From assembly GCA_041658185.1 (NCBI GenBank), contig JBBAAR010000006.1:1-64000 (forward strand): a stretch of 64,000 bases of DNA, in the 5' to 3' direction. The number at the start of each line of letters is the position of its first letter. The first letter of the stretch is position 1. A model generated the notes under the pieces. It saw only the letters and a list, made by a program, of their open reading frames with translations. It was not told the origin of the DNA and made no database searches. The stretch comes from UBA8919 sp041658185. GTDB taxonomy: Bacteria > Elusimicrobiota > UBA8919. Of the stretch, positions 24,166-32,111 are shown piece by piece. The translations under genes and the position numbers were made by a program.

Positions 24166-25068
24166 ATGCTAAATATCAAAAAGAAAATTTTTACGTATCG
24201 GGATATTCTTGATGCGATAAAAAACGGTAAATTACCGACGGTAGAGGAGAATTTCTTTGCCGGACCTGTCGCAAAAGAATATTTTCAGATGAAAGGAGTT
24301 AAAATGTCAAAAAGAGTTTCTTTAATTGCCGGCAATTGGAAAATGAACAAAACGGTTGAGGAGTCGGTGGAATTGATAAATGCCATCAAACAAAAACTGT
24401 CGGATGGCAGCGCAACATCAGACCGCGAAGTACTTGTATGCCCGCCGTTCACTTCGCTTGTCGTGGTAAAAGAAATTGTTAAGAACTCCGTCATAAAATT
24501 AGGCGCACAGAATATGTATTTTGAAAAATCCGGCGCTTATACGGGCGAGATTTCTCCTTTGATGCTGAAAAATGCCGGTGTAGAATATGTAATTATAGGC
24601 CATTCGGAAAGAAGGCAGTACTTCGGCGAGACGGACGAAAGCGTTCACAAAAAAATGAAAGTTGCGTTTGAGAATTCTATTATACCGATTGTCTGCGTCG
24701 GTGAAACATTGCAGCAACGCGAAAAAAACGAGGCATTTTCGGTGATTGAAAAGCAGGTAAAAATCGGCGTTGAGGGATTATCGGCAGAACAATCAAAAAA
24801 ACTTGTTATTGCATATGAACCCGTTTGGGCAATAGGCACAGGCAAAACAGCCACCCCCCAGCAGGCAGAGGAAATCCACGCATTCATCAGAAAAATTTAT
24901 ACTGAAATGTACGGAAAAGATGCTGCTGAAAGCATTCGTATTTTGTACGGCGGCTCCGTTAAACCGGACAATGTTTCTGAAATTATGAGACAACCGGACA
25001 TAGACGGCGCTCTCGTCGGCGGAGCATCTCTTAAAGCAGATGATTTCATAAAACTTGTGAGGTATTGA
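24166..25068 (+). CDS. tpiA: Triosephosphate isomerase with N-terminal extension
   Basis: Interconverts glyceraldehyde-3-phosphate and dihydroxyacetone phosphate. The canonical enzyme starts at MSKRVSLIAGNWKMNKTVEE (ATG 24304, with AAAGGAG before it) and has the catalytic His in IIGHSERRQYF, the Glu in IAYEPVWAIGTGK, and LYGGSVKP. Upstream in frame, 46 extra residues start at ATG 24166 next to the promoter. They contain an amphipathic helix (KIFTYRDILDAIKNGKL) and a linker, the form of a BMC encapsulation peptide. Two forms, one targeted and one cytosolic, are possible. As first gene of the BMC operon it would process the DeoC product. I annotate the long form; the short form is 254 residues. 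Confidence 0.88.
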   Translation: MLNIKKKIFTYRDILDAIKNGKLPTVEENFFAGPVAKEYFQMKGVKMSKRVSLIAGNWKMNKTVEESVELINAIKQKLSDGSATSDREVLVCPPFTSLVVVKEIVKNSVIKLGAQNMYFEKSGAYTGEISPLMLKNAGVEYVIIGHSERRQYFGETDESVHKKMKVAFENSIIPIVCVGETLQQREKNEAFSVIEKQVKIGVEGLSAEQSKKLVIAYEPVWAIGTGKTATPQQAEEIHAFIRKIYTEMYGKDAAESIRILYGGSVKPDNVSEIMRQPDIDGALVGGASLKADDFIKLVRY

Positions 25069-25069
25069 G

Positions 25070-25693
25070 ATGGACGAAATTACGGAAAGGATAACCGAAA
25101 AAATTAAATTGAGGGAAAAACGGGCAAAGAAACCGGTGATAGCAAATGTTTCAGCAAGGCATCTTCATATTTGCGCCGCAGATTTGGAAAAACTTTTCGG
25201 CAAGGATTATAAACTCACAAAAGATAGAGACCTGATGCAGCCGGGTGAATTCGCTTCTAAAGAATCGGTTACAATAAAAGGTCCGAAGGGTGAAATCAAA
25301 AAAGTCCGCGTGCTCGGTCCCGTAAGAAAAGCGACGCAAGTGGAGATTTCAAGAACGGATTCATTTATGCTCGGTATAAGCGTACCTGTTAGAATTTCCG
25401 GCGATACAAAAAATTCTGCGCCGCTCAGTGTAATTGGTCCAAATGGACTAATTGAAATTAAAGAAGGTTGTGTCGTTGCAAAAAGGCATGTTCATATGAC
25501 GCCTGCCGATGCGGAATTTTTTCAGTTAAAAGACGGCGAAACAATTCGCGTAAAGTGCGAAGGTGAAAGAGGGCTTGTTTTTGACAATGTTGTTGCCAGG
25601 GTCCGTCAGGATATGACACTTGAATTTCATGTTGATACCGACGAGGCGAACGCCGCAGGAATTAAAAACGGCGACAAGGTAATAATTTTGTAA
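25070..25693 (+). CDS. pduL: BMC phosphotransacylase PduL
   Basis: 207 residues with two PTAC-type beta-barrel domains, each carrying a zinc-binding histidine motif: SARHLHICAADLEKLFG (about residue 30) and AKRHVHMTPADAEFF (about 142). Converts acyl-CoA plus Pi to acyl-phosphate plus CoA, regenerating CoA inside the compartment. The first 22 residues (DEITERITEKIKLREKRAKK) form an amphipathic helix suited to encapsulation. It begins 2 bases after tpiA. Confidence 0.95.
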   Translation: MDEITERITEKIKLREKRAKKPVIANVSARHLHICAADLEKLFGKDYKLTKDRDLMQPGEFASKESVTIKGPKGEIKKVRVLGPVRKATQVEISRTDSFMLGISVPVRISGDTKNSAPLSVIGPNGLIEIKEGCVVAKRHVHMTPADAEFFQLKDGETIRVKCEGERGLVFDNVVARVRQDMTLEFHVDTDEANAAGIKNGDKVIIL

Positions 25694-25707
25694 AGGAGGA
25701 CAGTGTG

Positions 25708-25998
25708 ATGGAAGCGTTAGGAATGATTGAGACACGCGGTTTGATTTCTCTGATTGAAGCGGCGGATGCTGCCGTTAAATCGGCGAATGTTAAAGTGGTC
25801 GGATGGGAAAAAATCGGTTCGGGACTCGTTACCGTTTTATTTCGCGGAGAAGTTGCCGCTTGTAAATCGGCATGTGAAGCCGGAGCAGCAGCCGCCCAAA
25901 AAGTCGGCGAATTAGTTGCGGTGCATGTTATTCCTCAGCCGCATTCAGACCTTGAAGGGACGCTGCCGATTTCTCTATCGGAAGGCAGAAAGAAATAG
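25708..25998 (+). CDS. BMC-H hexameric shell protein (1)
   Basis: 96 residues, one BMC domain: ALGMIETRGLISLIEAADAA, then KIGSGLVTVLFRGEVAACKS and VGELVAVHVIPQPH. The pore loop reads G-S-G. Start at ATG 25708 with GGAGGA 7 bases upstream, rather than the GTG at 25705. It forms the main facets of the shell together with the second BMC-H at 38941. The C-terminal tail (LEGTLPISLSEGRKK) is short and charged. Confidence 0.96.
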   Translation: MEALGMIETRGLISLIEAADAAVKSANVKVVGWEKIGSGLVTVLFRGEVAACKSACEAGAAAAQKVGELVAVHVIPQPHSDLEGTLPISLSEGRKK

Positions 25999-26141
25999 TC
26001 GCTCGGCAGTAAATTTTTTCAGACCTGCCTGCCGGCAGGCAGGCACGCTTAGCCGACCACCCTGTCGGCTTCGCTCTAATTGTCGCTCTTGAAAGCGAAG
26101 TCGCTCCTCAAGGGTCTGATAAAAATTTCTGCCTCGCTCTC
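25999..26141. repeat. Imperfect inverted-repeat element (TAGTCGCTCG family), copy 1
   Basis: Left arm GCTCGGCAGTAAATTTTTTC (from 26001) pairs imperfectly with the right arm GGGTCTGATAAAAATTTCTG (from 26112). Inside are a perfect CCTGCCTGCCGGCAGGCAGG palindrome and GCTCTTGAAAGCGAAGTCGC. It begins immediately at the BMC-H stop codon. A related element, also starting at a stop codon, is at 40820-40932. Confidence 0.7.
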
Positions 26142-26158
26142 GATAAAATGGAGATATT

Positions 26159-26458
26159 ATGCAATTTGCTCGTATAATCGGCAATGTTGTCTGCACGCAA
26201 AAAGATGATAAACTTGTAGGCACAAAACTTTTGCTGGTCCAACCGGTTTCGCTTGACGGTGAACCGAAAGGTAATCAACTTGTTGCCGTTGATGCCGTCG
26301 GCGCCGGTGAAGGCGAACTTGTGCTTATTGTAGCCGGCTCATCCGCCCGTCAGACAAAACGGACGGAAGGCAATCCGGTGGATGCTACAATAATGGCAAT
26401 CGTTGATTTTATTGAAAAAGACGGCAAGGTTGTTTTCAAAAAGAGTGCGGACAGGTGA
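26159..26458 (+). CDS. BMC-P pentameric vertex protein (1), EutN/CcmL family
   Basis: 99 residues of the EutN/CcmL fold: MQFARIIGNVVCTQKDDKLV, GTKLLLVQPVSLDGEP, VAVDAVGAGEGELVLIVAGS and VDATIMAIVDFIE. Pentamers cap the vertices of the shell. This is the first of three BMC-P genes in the locus (others at 35302 and 35574). Confidence 0.95.
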   Translation: MQFARIIGNVVCTQKDDKLVGTKLLLVQPVSLDGEPKGNQLVAVDAVGAGEGELVLIVAGSSARQTKRTEGNPVDATIMAIVDFIEKDGKVVFKKSADR

Positions 26459-26541
26459 GGCAGTAGATAGAGCGTAGAGAGGAGAGCGTAGCGAATAGTT
26501 TTCTATGCTCTGTGCTCTATGCACTATGCTCTGATTTACTT
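26459..26541. repeat. 7-base tandem repeat region before the aldehyde dehydrogenase
   Basis: GTAGATAGAGCGTAGAGAGG on the left and CTATGCTCTGTGCTCTATGC then ACTATGCTCTG on the right form imperfect hairpin arms built from 7-base words (CTATGCT). The right arm reads in frame with the aldehyde dehydrogenase as MLYALCSDLL, but translation should start at 26542. Confidence 0.65.
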
Positions 26542-27966
26542 ATGGAACTAAACGAAAAGGATGTTTCACTAATCGTCGCCGAAGTAATGAAACGGCTTAA
26601 CGACCCCGACGAAAAAATAAAAATCACGCCGTCCTATTCCGCAGGTCCTGTTTTTAATAATTTAGATGAATGCATATCTGCTTCGGAAATCTCTCAGAAA
26701 ATTTTTTGGGATTTAGGACTTGAAAAGCGAAAGATAATTATTCAGGCGATGAGGGACGCCTCTGTTAAAAACGCCGAGCGTCTCGCTAAAATGATCCCCG
26801 CCGAAACCAAAATGGGTCGGTGGGAAGATAAGGTTAAAAAAAATATTCTTGCCGCAGAAAAAACGCCGGGTGTTGAGGACTTGCAGCCGGTTTCCTACAC
26901 GGGCGATCACGGACTAACGCTTGTGGAAAATGCGCCTTACGGAATTATCGCTTCTGTAACGCCGTCAACAAATCCTGCATCAACAATAATCAATAATGCG
27001 ATTTCAATAATCGCCGCCGGCAATTCCGTAATTTTTGCGCCGCATCCCGCAGCAAAAAATTGTTCTCACGAAACCATAAAAATTTTGAATGATGCAATCG
27101 TATCTGCCGGCGGTCCTTCTGCCCTTATATCAACGGTAAATCCTCCGTCTGTTGAATTCACGCAGGCGTTATTAAAACATCCGAAAATAAAAATGAATAT
27201 AGTTACAGGCGGTCCTGCAATCGTAAAAATTGCGATGACTGCAGGTAAAAAGACAATCGCCGCTGGTCCAGGAAACCCGCCGTGTGTAGTTGACGAAACG
27301 GCGGACATAGAAAAAGCCGCCATAGATATGGTGTCCGGAGCGAGTTTTGACAATAACGTTTTGTGCACGGCGGAAAAAGAAACTCTGGTCGTGGCGGAAG
27401 TTTTTGAGCAGTTTTTATATGCATTAAGAAAAGACAAAAGAGCGTTTGAACTTTCAACAAAGCAGATGGACGAACTTGCAAAAATCGTCATAAAAGAGCC
27501 GGGCGGGAAATGTAGAGAAGGTGTTATGAACCGCGATTATGTCGGAAGAAATGCATCCGTTATTGCAAAAGCAATCGGATTAAATATCTCAGAAGATGTC
27601 CGGCTTTTGTGGGGCGTTGTTGATAAAACCCACCCGTTTGTAGTGACCGAACAACTTATGCCGGTTATGCCGGTTGTGAAAATGAAAGATGCCGACGAAG
27701 CGATAGAATTTGCCGTTGAAGTTGAAGGCGATAATCATCATACATTTATAATGCACTCGTTGAACGTTGCGAACCTGACAAAAATGGCCCGGCTGTGTCA
27801 GGGTTCAATTTTTGTTAAAAACGGTCCCTCATATATGGGGCTCGGAATGGGTGAGGGCTATGCCGCACTTTCAATCGCAACCCCGACGGGCGACGGTCTG
27901 GTTAAAGCCAGAAATTTCACAAGACCGCTCCGCTGCGTTTTGGTAGATTATTTCAGAATAGCGTAA
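26542..27966 (+). CDS. BMC coenzyme-A-acylating aldehyde dehydrogenase (EutE/PduP type)
   Basis: 474 residues. Oxidises an aldehyde (acetaldehyde here, if DeoC is the source) with NAD+ and CoA to acyl-CoA. Catalytic Cys275 in SFDNNVLCTAEKE; VTPSTNPASTIINNAISIIA and ITVAAGPGNPP-like GPGNPPCVVDE are typical of the family. The N-terminus MELNEKDVSLIVAEVMKRLN is a classical encapsulation peptide, followed by a flexible linker before the catalytic core. Start at ATG 26542; the longer frame is repeat DNA. Confidence 0.95.
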   Translation: MELNEKDVSLIVAEVMKRLNDPDEKIKITPSYSAGPVFNNLDECISASEISQKIFWDLGLEKRKIIIQAMRDASVKNAERLAKMIPAETKMGRWEDKVKKNILAAEKTPGVEDLQPVSYTGDHGLTLVENAPYGIIASVTPSTNPASTIINNAISIIAAGNSVIFAPHPAAKNCSHETIKILNDAIVSAGGPSALISTVNPPSVEFTQALLKHPKIKMNIVTGGPAIVKIAMTAGKKTIAAGPGNPPCVVDETADIEKAAIDMVSGASFDNNVLCTAEKETLVVAEVFEQFLYALRKDKRAFELSTKQMDELAKIVIKEPGGKCREGVMNRDYVGRNASVIAKAIGLNISEDVRLLWGVVDKTHPFVVTEQLMPVMPVVKMKDADEAIEFAVEVEGDNHHTFIMHSLNVANLTKMARLCQGSIFVKNGPSYMGLGMGEGYAALSIATPTGDGLVKARNFTRPLRCVLVDYFRIA

Positions 27967-28007
27967 TAATTTTTGCGATGTTTGATAAGGTAAGTTGAGG
28001 GGGTATT

Positions 28008-28736
28008 ATGTTCAGAGTGATTGTAATGGCTTTTGCTTGTTTATCAATTGTGGGTTGTAATAAGTCAGAGATTGATAGATTACAAAAAGAAAATGTTCAA
28101 TTAAAAGAGCAGGTTCAATCACTTCAAACAGAGATAACTAAACTGAAAGAAACTGCTGATTTTCATTTTCAATCCGGTGTTGATAGTTTTAATTCTGAAA
28201 ACTACACAGAAGCAGAAATAAGTTTTAACAATGTTGTTGAAAAATATCCCACAAGTCCGTTGGTCATTTCTGCTAAACAACAGTTAACAAAAGTAAAAAC
28301 TGAACTTGCTAAAATTGAAGCACAAAGGATTGCAGAAGAAAAACGATTGGAAGCACAGCGTCGTGTGGAAGAAAAAGAAAGAAGAATTGCTGAAGAAAGA
28401 GAGCGTAGAAAAAGAGAAGAATTAGAAAGATTACAAGGCACGCCTATTAATTATGTTACTTTTTACAGTAAAGCAGGGAGTGGCGGTTTATCTATAGGGA
28501 AAAGGTATAGATTTAAAGCGGGTATATGGAGCTATGGTGGCGACGACTTGGCATTAGCTTCGTTTGTTAACGATGGGATACTTTCAACGAGCCATAGGAT
28601 GGTAAATATTGAAAAAGATTTTGATGATATTTTACAGTTAGAACATTTTTTAAAATATGGTAGTGATGCATGTTATAAAACTATAACAGCTTCAATGGGT
28701 TGGAATGGTAGGGTTTATATTCATCGTATTGAATAG
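28008..28736 (+). CDS. Lipoprotein with coiled coil
   Basis: 242 residues. Lipobox CLSIVGC near residue 17 predicts a lipidated Cys. Then come a heptad coiled coil (IDRLQKENVQLKEQVQSLQT), a TPR-like segment (SFNSENYTEAEISFNNVVEK), a long Glu/Arg-rich helix (EKRLEAQRRVEEKERRIAEE) and a C-terminal globular domain (about 150-242) I do not recognise. Codon use is AT-richer than that of the BMC genes. It is the first gene of the island that splits the BMC operon and has no evident BMC role. Confidence 0.65.
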   Translation: MFRVIVMAFACLSIVGCNKSEIDRLQKENVQLKEQVQSLQTEITKLKETADFHFQSGVDSFNSENYTEAEISFNNVVEKYPTSPLVISAKQQLTKVKTELAKIEAQRIAEEKRLEAQRRVEEKERRIAEERERRKREELERLQGTPINYVTFYSKAGSGGLSIGKRYRFKAGIWSYGGDDLALASFVNDGILSTSHRMVNIEKDFDDILQLEHFLKYGSDACYKTITASMGWNGRVYIHRIE

Positions 28737-28746
28737 TAAAAAAGAT

Positions 28747-29514
28747 ATGGATAACAAATTGAATTGGGTGTCTGATAATGATGATACTGAATATTGGGCT
28801 GAAAAAATAACTTTTAAGGATTTTTTAGGATGTGACCCAAAAGCACCGTCTTCCCAGTATGGTGAAAGAGAAGGTGAAAAAGTAATGGGCTTGAACAAAG
28901 AAAATTGGAAAAACAAAAGAGGGATAGAAAACTTTCCTTCTTTTTGTGATTTTCCTGGAAGAAAAGGTGTTTCATTACCAAATCCTTGCAATATTATTAG
29001 ATGTTTTGACCAAGATTATTATTTACAAGGAATGGTGTTGGTTATTATCTGGGGTAATATGCGTAGAAAAACCAATGAAGTATTTAATCCCAAAAATAAA
29101 CCACGAAATGAGAACGAAAATATTCAAAATATTTTGAAAGAGGCAAAGAAAAAAATCGTCGTAGATTGTCCAATAGATGATGCTTGGTATTTATTGGAAA
29201 AAAATTTAGGTTGGAGAAATGTTTTTATATCAAAAGTTCTCCATTTTCTTTCAAGGTCTGCGGGGTTTGTAAATAATCCACCAGTTCCAATAGATAATGC
29301 TATAATATTTGATAGGGTTTGGCAGAATTTTATAAGAAGAGTTGAAGAGAAGAAAAAAGCAGGTGATAAGCACGATAAACCAAAAAGTTGGAATTCAGGC
29401 GGTATCTGTGGCTATTTGAGATATATGACTTTAATAAACATTTGGGCTAAACAAAAAAATTGGTCAACAACGGATATAGAAACCACTTTATACCAAAAAT
29501 TTAGCGAACAATAA
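28747..29514 (+). CDS. Hypothetical protein, possibly 8-oxoguanine glycosylase OGG-like
   Basis: 255 residues starting MDNKLNWVSDNDDTEYWAEK. The C-terminal half (GWRNVFISKVLHFLSRSAGF, then NPPVPIDNAIIFDRVWQNF) resembles the helix-hairpin-helix region of OGG-like DNA-repair proteins, with a conserved Pro-x-Asp and a preceding S-K pair at the expected catalytic-lysine position. The match is by eye only and the N-terminal half is unassigned. It lies next to a toxin-antitoxin pair, so a defence-related role is as likely as repair. Confidence 0.45.
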   Translation: MDNKLNWVSDNDDTEYWAEKITFKDFLGCDPKAPSSQYGEREGEKVMGLNKENWKNKRGIENFPSFCDFPGRKGVSLPNPCNIIRCFDQDYYLQGMVLVIIWGNMRRKTNEVFNPKNKPRNENENIQNILKEAKKKIVVDCPIDDAWYLLEKNLGWRNVFISKVLHFLSRSAGFVNNPPVPIDNAIIFDRVWQNFIRRVEEKKKAGDKHDKPKSWNSGGICGYLRYMTLINIWAKQKNWSTTDIETTLYQKFSEQ

Positions 29515-29516
29515 AA

Positions 29517-29813
29517 ATGAAAAATTATTCTTTCAAAGCCGAACTTAAAAAAGCGATTGAAATTGCAAAAAAATATAAAATCGGCAGGTTGTATCTTGTC
29601 GGGTCGGCGCTTCACGGCAATCCCCAAAAAGCAAATGATTATGATTTCGCAATTGAGGGGCATACTGCAGGGACTTTTTTTCAATTTTATGGAGAACTGT
29701 ATATGGCAATGTCTAAAGAAGTGGATTTAATAGACCTTTCGGGTGAGCAAACATTATTTAAGAGTATTGTTAGAAAAGAGGCAAAACTTATATATGAAGA
29801 TAGAAGAATTTAG
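29517..29813 (+). CDS. mntA: MntA-type minimal nucleotidyltransferase (antitoxin)
   Basis: 98 residues. The MNT signature is exact: GS, ten residues, DYD (LVGSALHGNPQKANDYDFAI). In the type VII HepT/MntA system, MntA poly-AMPylates a tyrosine of the HEPN toxin and inactivates it. The toxin gene follows with a 20-base overlap. Confidence 0.85.
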   Translation: MKNYSFKAELKKAIEIAKKYKIGRLYLVGSALHGNPQKANDYDFAIEGHTAGTFFQFYGELYMAMSKEVDLIDLSGEQTLFKSIVRKEAKLIYEDRRI

Positions 29814-30243
29814 CAAGTACTTTGAAGCGGAAGTTGAAGATATTAATAAGGTCTTGAAAGAAATTGAAAGACTTATAAGTTTAATGCCGATAGAAAAGGA
29901 TAACATTAAACTTGCTGCGGCGGGTACTTTTCTTCATAATTTTTATAATGGAATAGAAAATATTCTTAAACGAGCACTTCTTGTAAAAGATATTAAAATT
30001 CAAAATAGTCCAGGATGGCATAAAGAAACTCTGTTAAAAGCGAAAGAGTTAAATATTATAGATACTGAAATACACATAAAACTGATTCCATATTTAACTT
30101 TCAGACATTATTTTATTCATGGATATAGTTTTAAACTTGTGTCAGATGATATTCTTTCATTACTAAAAGAAACCGATATTATTTTTAATAAATTTAATGA
30201 TGCGATAATGAAGTTTATCCGGGAAGAAAAGAAGAAACATTAA
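29794..30243 (+). CDS. hepT: HepT-type HEPN toxin (RNase)
   Basis: 149 residues, start ATG 29794 inside mntA. All-helical HEPN domain with the active-site motif R-x4-H-x-Y: R104, H109, Y111 in FRHYFIHGY. The tyrosine at the motif end is the residue AMPylated by MntA in characterised systems. HEPN toxins cleave RNA such as tRNA 3' ends. It lies 9 bases before the PduS-type gene, so the pair is transcribed with the BMC operon. Confidence 0.85.
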   Translation: MKIEEFSKYFEAEVEDINKVLKEIERLISLMPIEKDNIKLAAAGTFLHNFYNGIENILKRALLVKDIKIQNSPGWHKETLLKAKELNIIDTEIHIKLIPYLTFRHYFIHGYSFKLVSDDILSLLKETDIIFNKFNDAIMKFIREEKKKH

Positions 30244-30252
30244 AACAATTTT

Positions 30253-31554
30253 ATGAACATCGTTGAACTTGTAAAAAATGCAGGCGTTGTCGGCGCCGGA
30301 GGTGCCGGTTTTCCGACTCATATTAAACTTCAAGCGAAAGTTGATACAGTTATTGCCAACGGCGCCGAGTGCGAGCCGCTCTTAAGAGTAGATCAGCAAA
30401 TGATGGATATTTATGCCGCACAGGTCGTCCGCGGACTCCAGTTAGCAGTTGAATCAACCGGCGCAAAAAACGGCATTATTGCCTTAAAGGAAAAATACCA
30501 TAAAGCAACGGAATCATTAGGGCAGGAAATTTCAAGACACCCGCAAAAAAATATTTCAATTTTTCATCTCGGTAATTTTTATCCGGCCGGCGACGAGTTC
30601 GTTTTGGTCTATGAAGTAACCGGAAAAATTATTCCGGAAAGCGGGCTTCCGTTAAATGTTGGTGTGGTTGTTGATAACGTAGTCACCCTAATGAATATAG
30701 CAAATGCCGTTGACGGAAAACCTGTTACCGATAGACCTCTCACGGTTTGCGGCGAGGTACAAAATCCTTTCACGGCGTTTTTCCCTGTTGGAACTTCTGT
30801 GTCGGAAATAATAAATTTTGCCGGCGGTTCGCCGCTTGCAGAATACACGGTTCTTGACGGTGGTCCGATGATGGGAACAATAATTCCGGAAAATGCTTCA
30901 ATTACGAAAAAAACTTCCGGAATACTTGTGCTTCCGTCGGATAGCGAGGTTGTTTATCAGAAATCAAACAGGCATGCGGTAAAACAAATTAAATCTGCCT
31001 GCGAGCAATGTCAGGACTGCACGGAGATTTGCCCGAGGTTTTTATTGGGGCACGAGTTTGAATGCCATAAAATTCAGCGTTCCACCTCGGCGGGATTAGC
31101 GGACAACATTACGCAGGCGTTTATGTGCTGCGAGTGCGGACTTTGCGACTGGATATGTCCGGTAAAACTTTTGCCTCGCCGCGTAAATCAAGAAGTAAAA
31201 CAAAATCTTATCAAACAGAATGTAAAAAATCCGCATAAAAAAACACCGACAGCAGTTCATCCGATGAGGGAGTACAGGAGAGTCCCGATGGAAAGGGTTT
31301 TAGGTCGGCTGGATTTAATTAAATATGACAAGCCCGCACCGTTTACAGATAAAAAATTTGATATTTCAAAAGTTGCTATTCCGCTTCATCAAAATGTCGG
31401 TGTGCCTGCGGAATCCATAGTCAAAGTTGGTGATGTTGTAAAAAAAGGACAACTCATCGCGAAAATTCCGGAAGGAAAATTATCTGCGAACATTCACGCA
31501 TCCATAGACGGAAAAATTACGGAAGTAAACAGTTCCATAAAAATTGAGAGGTAA
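30253..31554 (+). CDS. pduS: PduS-type flavin/iron-sulfur oxidoreductase
   Basis: 433 residues, RnfC/Complex I 51-kDa-like. N-terminal VVGAGGAGFPTHIKL binds flavin/NADH. Two 4Fe-4S motifs follow in the middle (CEQCQDCTEICP and CCECGLCDWICP), then an SLBB-like C-terminal domain with a lipoyl-like barrel end (VGDVVKKGQLIAKIPEG). In Pdu compartments PduS is a cobalamin reductase that docks on PduT. No B12-dependent enzyme is encoded here, so it more likely oxidises NADH produced by the aldehyde dehydrogenase and exports the electrons. Confidence 0.92.
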   Translation: MNIVELVKNAGVVGAGGAGFPTHIKLQAKVDTVIANGAECEPLLRVDQQMMDIYAAQVVRGLQLAVESTGAKNGIIALKEKYHKATESLGQEISRHPQKNISIFHLGNFYPAGDEFVLVYEVTGKIIPESGLPLNVGVVVDNVVTLMNIANAVDGKPVTDRPLTVCGEVQNPFTAFFPVGTSVSEIINFAGGSPLAEYTVLDGGPMMGTIIPENASITKKTSGILVLPSDSEVVYQKSNRHAVKQIKSACEQCQDCTEICPRFLLGHEFECHKIQRSTSAGLADNITQAFMCCECGLCDWICPVKLLPRRVNQEVKQNLIKQNVKNPHKKTPTAVHPMREYRRVPMERVLGRLDLIKYDKPAPFTDKKFDISKVAIPLHQNVGVPAESIVKVGDVVKKGQLIAKIPEGKLSANIHASIDGKITEVNSSIKIER

Positions 31555-31556
31555 TT

Positions 31557-32111
31557 ATGATTCAGCCGGCGATAGGATTTATTGAAACGAGTTCAATTGC
31601 AAAAGGGATAGAGGCGTCCGATGCGATGATGAAAGTCGCGAATGTGGAACTCATAGATGCTTATCCCATCTGTCCGGGTAAATATCTGGTTTTTATAACC
31701 GGTCCGCTCGCCGATGTGCAACCGTCGGTGGAACTCGGCGCAGAAACCGCCGGCGTTACGCTGATTGACAAGTTCATAATACCGAATGTTAATCAGCAGG
31801 TTGTCCCCGCGATTTTAGGAACTTCCAAAATAGAAAATTTTGAAGCGGTCGGCGTAATAGAAACATTTACTGTTGCAAGTTGTATCCGCGCATCCGATGC
31901 CGCTGCAAAAGCCGCAAAAATTTCTTTGATAGAAATCCGTTTGGCAAAAGGTCTGGGCGGGAAATCATTCGTTACACTTTGTTCCGACGATGTCGGCGCT
32001 GTCCGTTCCGCGATAAATGCCGGCTGTGAAATCATAAAAGATGAAGGCGTGCTAATCAGCCGTGTGGTAATTCCAAAAGCCCATCAGGAATTAAAAAGGA
32101 CATTGTTGTGA
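31557..32111 (+). CDS. pduT: BMC-T trimeric tandem-domain shell protein, PduT-like
   Basis: 184 residues with two BMC domains (IGFIETSSIAKGIEASDAMM and VGVIETFTVASCIRASDAAA). Between strands of the first domain is YPICPGKYLVFITG with Cys39, the position of the PduT cysteine that holds a 4Fe-4S cluster in the trimer pore. Location right after pduS supports an electron relay across the shell. It overlaps the following gene by 4 bases. Confidence 0.93.
   Translation: MIQPAIGFIETSSIAKGIEASDAMMKVANVELIDAYPICPGKYLVFITGPLADVQPSVELGAETAGVTLIDKFIIPNVNQQVVPAILGTSKIENFEAVGVIETFTVASCIRASDAAAKAAKISLIEIRLAKGLGGKSFVTLCSDDVGAVRSAINAGCEIIKDEGVLISRVVIPKAHQELKRTLL

Noticed and set aside
30253..31554. RnfC subunit of an Rnf complex
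   Set aside because: No rnfD/G/E/A/B neighbours; the location next to a PduT-like shell protein and the sequence layout fit PduS better.
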